Positions 31,669-35,090 of a stretch of DNA of 35,090 nucleotides are shown piece after piece (positions within the stretch are counted from its first letter, which is position 1; every line of letters starts with the position of its first letter). The translations under genes were made by a program, and so were the position numbers. Location: the NCBI GenBank assembly GCA_015680685.1, contig MNCI01014356.1, positions 74,871-109,960 of the forward strand, read 5' to 3'. The notes beneath the pieces were generated by a model. It saw nothing but the letters and a program-made list of their open reading frames with translations, had not been told where the DNA came from and did not search any database. This stretch comes from Gnetum montanum (Eukaryota; Streptophyta; Gnetopsida; Gnetales; Gnetaceae).

Positions 31669-31785
31669 ATTGTGACACTTGTTAAATATGTGTGTTTTCA
31701 AGTTTACTTAAGGATTGTAGGTTTTAACTTTGAATTCTTGATACAAAAAACTTTTTAAAATTAATTACTAAGCACACATTGATTG

Positions 31786-31803
31786 TCCCCAACAGTAGTG
31801 CCA
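31786..31803 (-). other. Element B primer-binding site (tRNA-Asp type)
   Basis: The minus strand reads TGGCACTACTGTTGGGGA, one base past the LTR end. It is the most decayed of the three sites but keeps TGGC and GGGGA and has the same spacing from CTCATCA. Confidence 0.65.
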
Positions 31804-31804
31804 A

Positions 31805-32648
31805 TGATGAGCTGTGGAGAAATCCAACACCCAACTATACAAGTTATGGCTATTCATGCATAGCCTGATCATAATCCATAGATAGAAAATGTTGGTATGC
31901 TAGTAATTAAGTTAAGTTTGAGATTGTTGTCTTTCCACATGGATCTAGTGAAGTACAAGTGCATGGTTTAACTCACTATGAGGCATATGTTAGTTGATGT
32001 TGTAATGCCTAAAATATTCTTAAGCATAGCCATAATGAAAAGAAAATAATTGCTATGTCTAAGTAACAATATCAATGTAAATCTCCTCTAGCCTATGGCA
32101 ATGAGTATTTGGTTTTGATTTGTCATACACACATTGGGCTTTGTGTAACCATTATTAGGATACCAAGAATTATGCTACTAGGCATATCAAGTAATAACAC
32201 TATTGTGCTTACCAAATTATTACACTTAAGTGCTTGAAGTCAATTGTACTAGTTCTACTTACTATTGATAAGTAAAACTAAAGTACTTTGGAAATTAAAG
32301 TGTTCTGTTAAGAAAGCAATAAACATTATGCTAAGTGAAATAGTAAACTAGGAGAATGCTACAATGGTGGAAAATAGCTTGATCTTTATGTCTATGCATA
32401 ATTAGGATCCAAGTACAAACTACTTGAATAAATATTCCATTCACTATGTCACACTACATTGTAGGCATTCATACTTTTGATCACTAAGTCTAAATTTAAG
32501 AAATGAAACTTCAAGAGTCTAGTTACTACTAGAATGAAAAGTTATTAGATCATGCATCCAAGTATCATATCTAAAGGGTTGCACACATCCTGAGACATTG
32601 TATCAATGATGACATAGCATGGACTATGGAATCATATTAATGACATCA
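31805..32648 (-). mobile_element. 5' LTR of element B
   Basis: This 844-base LTR starts TGATGTCATTAATATG at 32648 (minus) and ends CAGCTCATCA at 31805. It contains the family landmarks: GAATGCCTACAATGTAGTG, ATATTTATTCAAGTAG and the ACATAAAGATCAAGC region near 32395. Its length agrees with LTRs A (846) and E (854). Confidence 0.7.
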
Positions 32649-35090
32649 TTGATGCAATATTTTTGTTATGATATCATTGTTAATCAAAAATTAACTTTAT
32701 CAGTAAGTAATATCATATTTTATATTCAATCAATGAGGAATTACAAGTGTATCCTGTTTAAAAACATCATCTTGTTCTAAATCTTCTTGTTGATTTTGTT
32801 CTTCATTATCATCAAAGATATAACCCTCATACTTATGATAAATTTATGATTAACCATAAAGATATTTCAACATATCCTTGTTATAATAAACTATATTATT
32901 CATGAATTATGAACTCACATACCTTGTCATTTGACCTATCTTTCAAACTTATTTCTATATTGTTATATATATATTTTACCTCCAAAATGTTTTCAACTTG
33001 CTCAACTATATATTTAGCATTGAATGACTTATCATTAGTTTTAGTTAACATATTTGCTATTGTAGACCATAGAAAACATCACAAATCATCATTGTATACA
33101 AATATAATACAATGTCTTTGTATTCCTATAATGTTTTGAGGATACTGGAACAGAATAATGATACAATGAATGAAATACCCTTTGTAATTGTTTCATCCTT
33201 CATCAAAACTAAATTGATTAGTTTGCTGCAAAATTTGACTAATTTATAGGACATGTAATCCAAACATTGTGGAATAGCTGCATTTGGAGGAATTTCATTA
33301 AAGGATTCCACTTTAACTATATTTTCTCCTTAATTTCATAGTCACTATCTTCAAATGCATTTCTTATCTCAGTTGCTTTTATAATTGTTAAAAGACATTA
33401 AATCAAAAAATATATGGTTTTCTTCTTGTAGTGGTAACTTAAACTATAATAAATGAGATATTACTATATATACAACACTTAAATTCATTTACAAAAAACT
33501 TAAATAATTCATAGTTTTCATGTTAATATTTATTACTCTAGAAAACATAGCAATTTTTCTTTGTACAAACTTCAATAAATTCTTAAAAAAACCAAAAGAC
33601 TCCTTAATACTTATGTTTTTAAAATCAACAAAATATCATATAACTAATTTCTTCATAGAAGAAAATTCCATTTCATATTTTTGAAATGTCAGGTAAATGA
33701 ACTCAAGATTTTGCTAATAGTAGAAAAAATCATTAAGTTCCTTGATGATTATGGACATTGTTTCCTCTAAAAATAGACTCTAGGTGTTGATGTAGCTTTG
33801 ATTGTATGAAAGCCTTAAGCCATAGTTTGTCCTTAGTAACCTCCACATTACCAACAAGACTAATGATCATATATTCTTCAACTAAATACCTATAAGAATA
33901 TTAATATTAGGATATCAATAAATTTAGAAATTTAGTCTTAATATGATGTAACTAAATTAATAACTATTAAGTTATTATAATTCAAATACCTATTACAAAT
34001 GTTATCCATAGTAAGCTCTATGCATTGTATAACAAATGAATCTCTACTAATAAAAACTTAAACAAGAGCTTGTTTTGTGAATGTGAGTGCCTCATATAAT
34101 CACATTTTACCTCTAGAATGATCATTATATTAATTATTAATTTCCCGGGCTCATCGTTCCCATCATATGTTTAAAATACATCTCCCCATCAAGTATCATA
34201 TTTGTACATTTTTCAATTTCATATGATAGCAAATCTTATAGTAGGAAAAAAAGATTTGCGCTCAAATTCTTCATGTTCTCCTTAAAATTTTCATCATAAA
34301 AAATCATTGGAAATCACTATAGTTTACCATTATAATACATTGTGAATATTTCATTTCATTTCTTAAATACTACATCATCAACATGAAGAAATAGTTTTCT
34401 TTCCTAAAGAGCCTTGAATGTTGGTACACTATAATTTATGAAAGTATAAAGATGGCATAAGACAACTAAACATATTAGCGGTTTCATAATTACAAAATCA
34501 ACATCTCAGCTTACTTAAATATAAACTTCAGACTATCGTAAATGAGCTCTAGCTCTTTAGAGATTTTCCCATTTAATAGTTTGAGAATGTTATTCTATAA
34601 CGAGTACCTTCTTGCATACATTCTCATCTCTATGTATGATATATTGTATTTGATTCCCTATCCCTAATTCTAAGAATAACATATCTTTATAATTATGGAT
34701 ATTATAATTTCTTCTTTTAGAATCCTAACACAAAAAACTCTATAAACACTCTTTACAAAATGCTCAACAGCATCTCTCTCCAATAAGATCTTAGCTACCT
34801 AAATTGATTATAATCTAGAAATGGACATCTTCAGGAATAATCCTTGTATCATTTATAGGAATAAATTCCTTATGATTGAAGACCCTATACACCATTGATA
34901 TATAGTCATGAACAATAGTAATGAGATTCTTAGTCTTTAAGGAGAGAAGTTCCTCAACAAAATTCATACTCATAGCTCTAATTCTGAACTTCTCAAGTAC
35001 TTGATTACATTTATTAATTTTGACATGGTAGAGTTTTGACAAATGAGGATGAAAATATCCCCTCTACATTTTTTCTACCTTTATTCCTTT
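32649..35090 (-). other. AT-rich region with unassigned, possibly once-coding minus-strand frames
   Basis: I recognise no family here. Several minus frames look more protein-like than random AT-rich DNA: 34815-35042 (FVEELLSLKTKNLITIVHDY), about 34430-34160 (LFLHVDDVVFKK; FPMIFYDENFKENMKNLSAN; EIEKCTNMILDGEMYFKHMM), 34100-33990 (FVIQCIELTMDNICNRYLNY), 33126-33311 and 33125-32900 (AKYIVEQVENILEVKYIYNN), then an acidic stretch near 32800 (DDNEEQNQQEDLEQDD). They lie in order on one strand but in changing frames. A decayed large ORF or an intron-bearing pseudogene is possible; a chance pattern cannot be excluded. Confidence 0.3.

Noticed and set aside
34815-35042. Faint resemblance of FVEELLSLKTKNLITIVHDY and neighbours to helical-repeat proteins (cullin- or importin-like)
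   Set aside because: Only a handful of hydrophobic positions agree, and the following frames do not continue either family.
1-35090. CRISPR arrays, bacterial operons, tRNA or rRNA genes
   Set aside because: No regularly spaced repeats, no ribosome-binding-site-led gene chains, and the only tRNA-like sequences are SINE heads.

Overview
The window looks like nuclear DNA of a seed plant with a very large, transposon-filled genome. A gymnosperm is the best guess, but that is inference. It has one intact gene, no bacterial gene layout, several nested and decayed Ty3/gypsy LTR retrotransposons, tRNA-derived SINEs, and strong CpG loss over most of its length. CpG is retained in two places: positions 1-1262 and the gene at about 15.8-16.5 kb.

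Layout. 1-1262: CpG-rich segment with six inverted repeats and a TATA box, probably the LTR or promoter of a younger element cut by the window edge. 1232-4157: decayed internal part of element D (plus strand), a roughly 900-codon pseudogene with a long coiled coil, ending in a purine tract and a 3' LTR (4158-5066). 5067-13847: element F (minus strand), a Tat-like Ty3 copy with two diverged LTRs, gag and protease but no visible reverse transcriptase; a solo LTR (E, 10254-11107) of the D family splits its gag. 13.9-15.76 kb: SINEs and a tandem duplication of about 0.75 kb that ends in a TATA box. 15964-16467: an intact intronless gene for a Euonymus-type (EUL, ricin-B-like) lectin domain protein. 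16.5-19.74 kb: element A (minus), gag only. 19.74-27.01 kb: element C (minus), an Athila-like Ty3 copy with gag, protease, RT, RNase H and integrase remnants. 27.01-32.65 kb: element B (minus), a sister of A with gag and protease. 32.65-35.09 kb: AT-rich DNA with unassigned, possibly once-coding frames.

How the parts relate. Elements A, B, D and E share one LTR family (844-909 bases, TG...CATCA ends, conserved TATA and AATAAA region). A, B and C have primer-binding sites that look like CpG-decayed copies of the plant tRNA-Asp site. A, B and F lack a visible polymerase while C carried a full one, so an autonomous/non-autonomous partnership is possible. The 3' side of the lectin gene is made of the tail of element A, and its promoter side is a tandem duplication that contains SINEs. 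Two single N bases (1488, 22747) mark probable assembly joins: one sits in a 46-base duplication, the other exactly where the catalytic core of the element C reverse transcriptase is missing.
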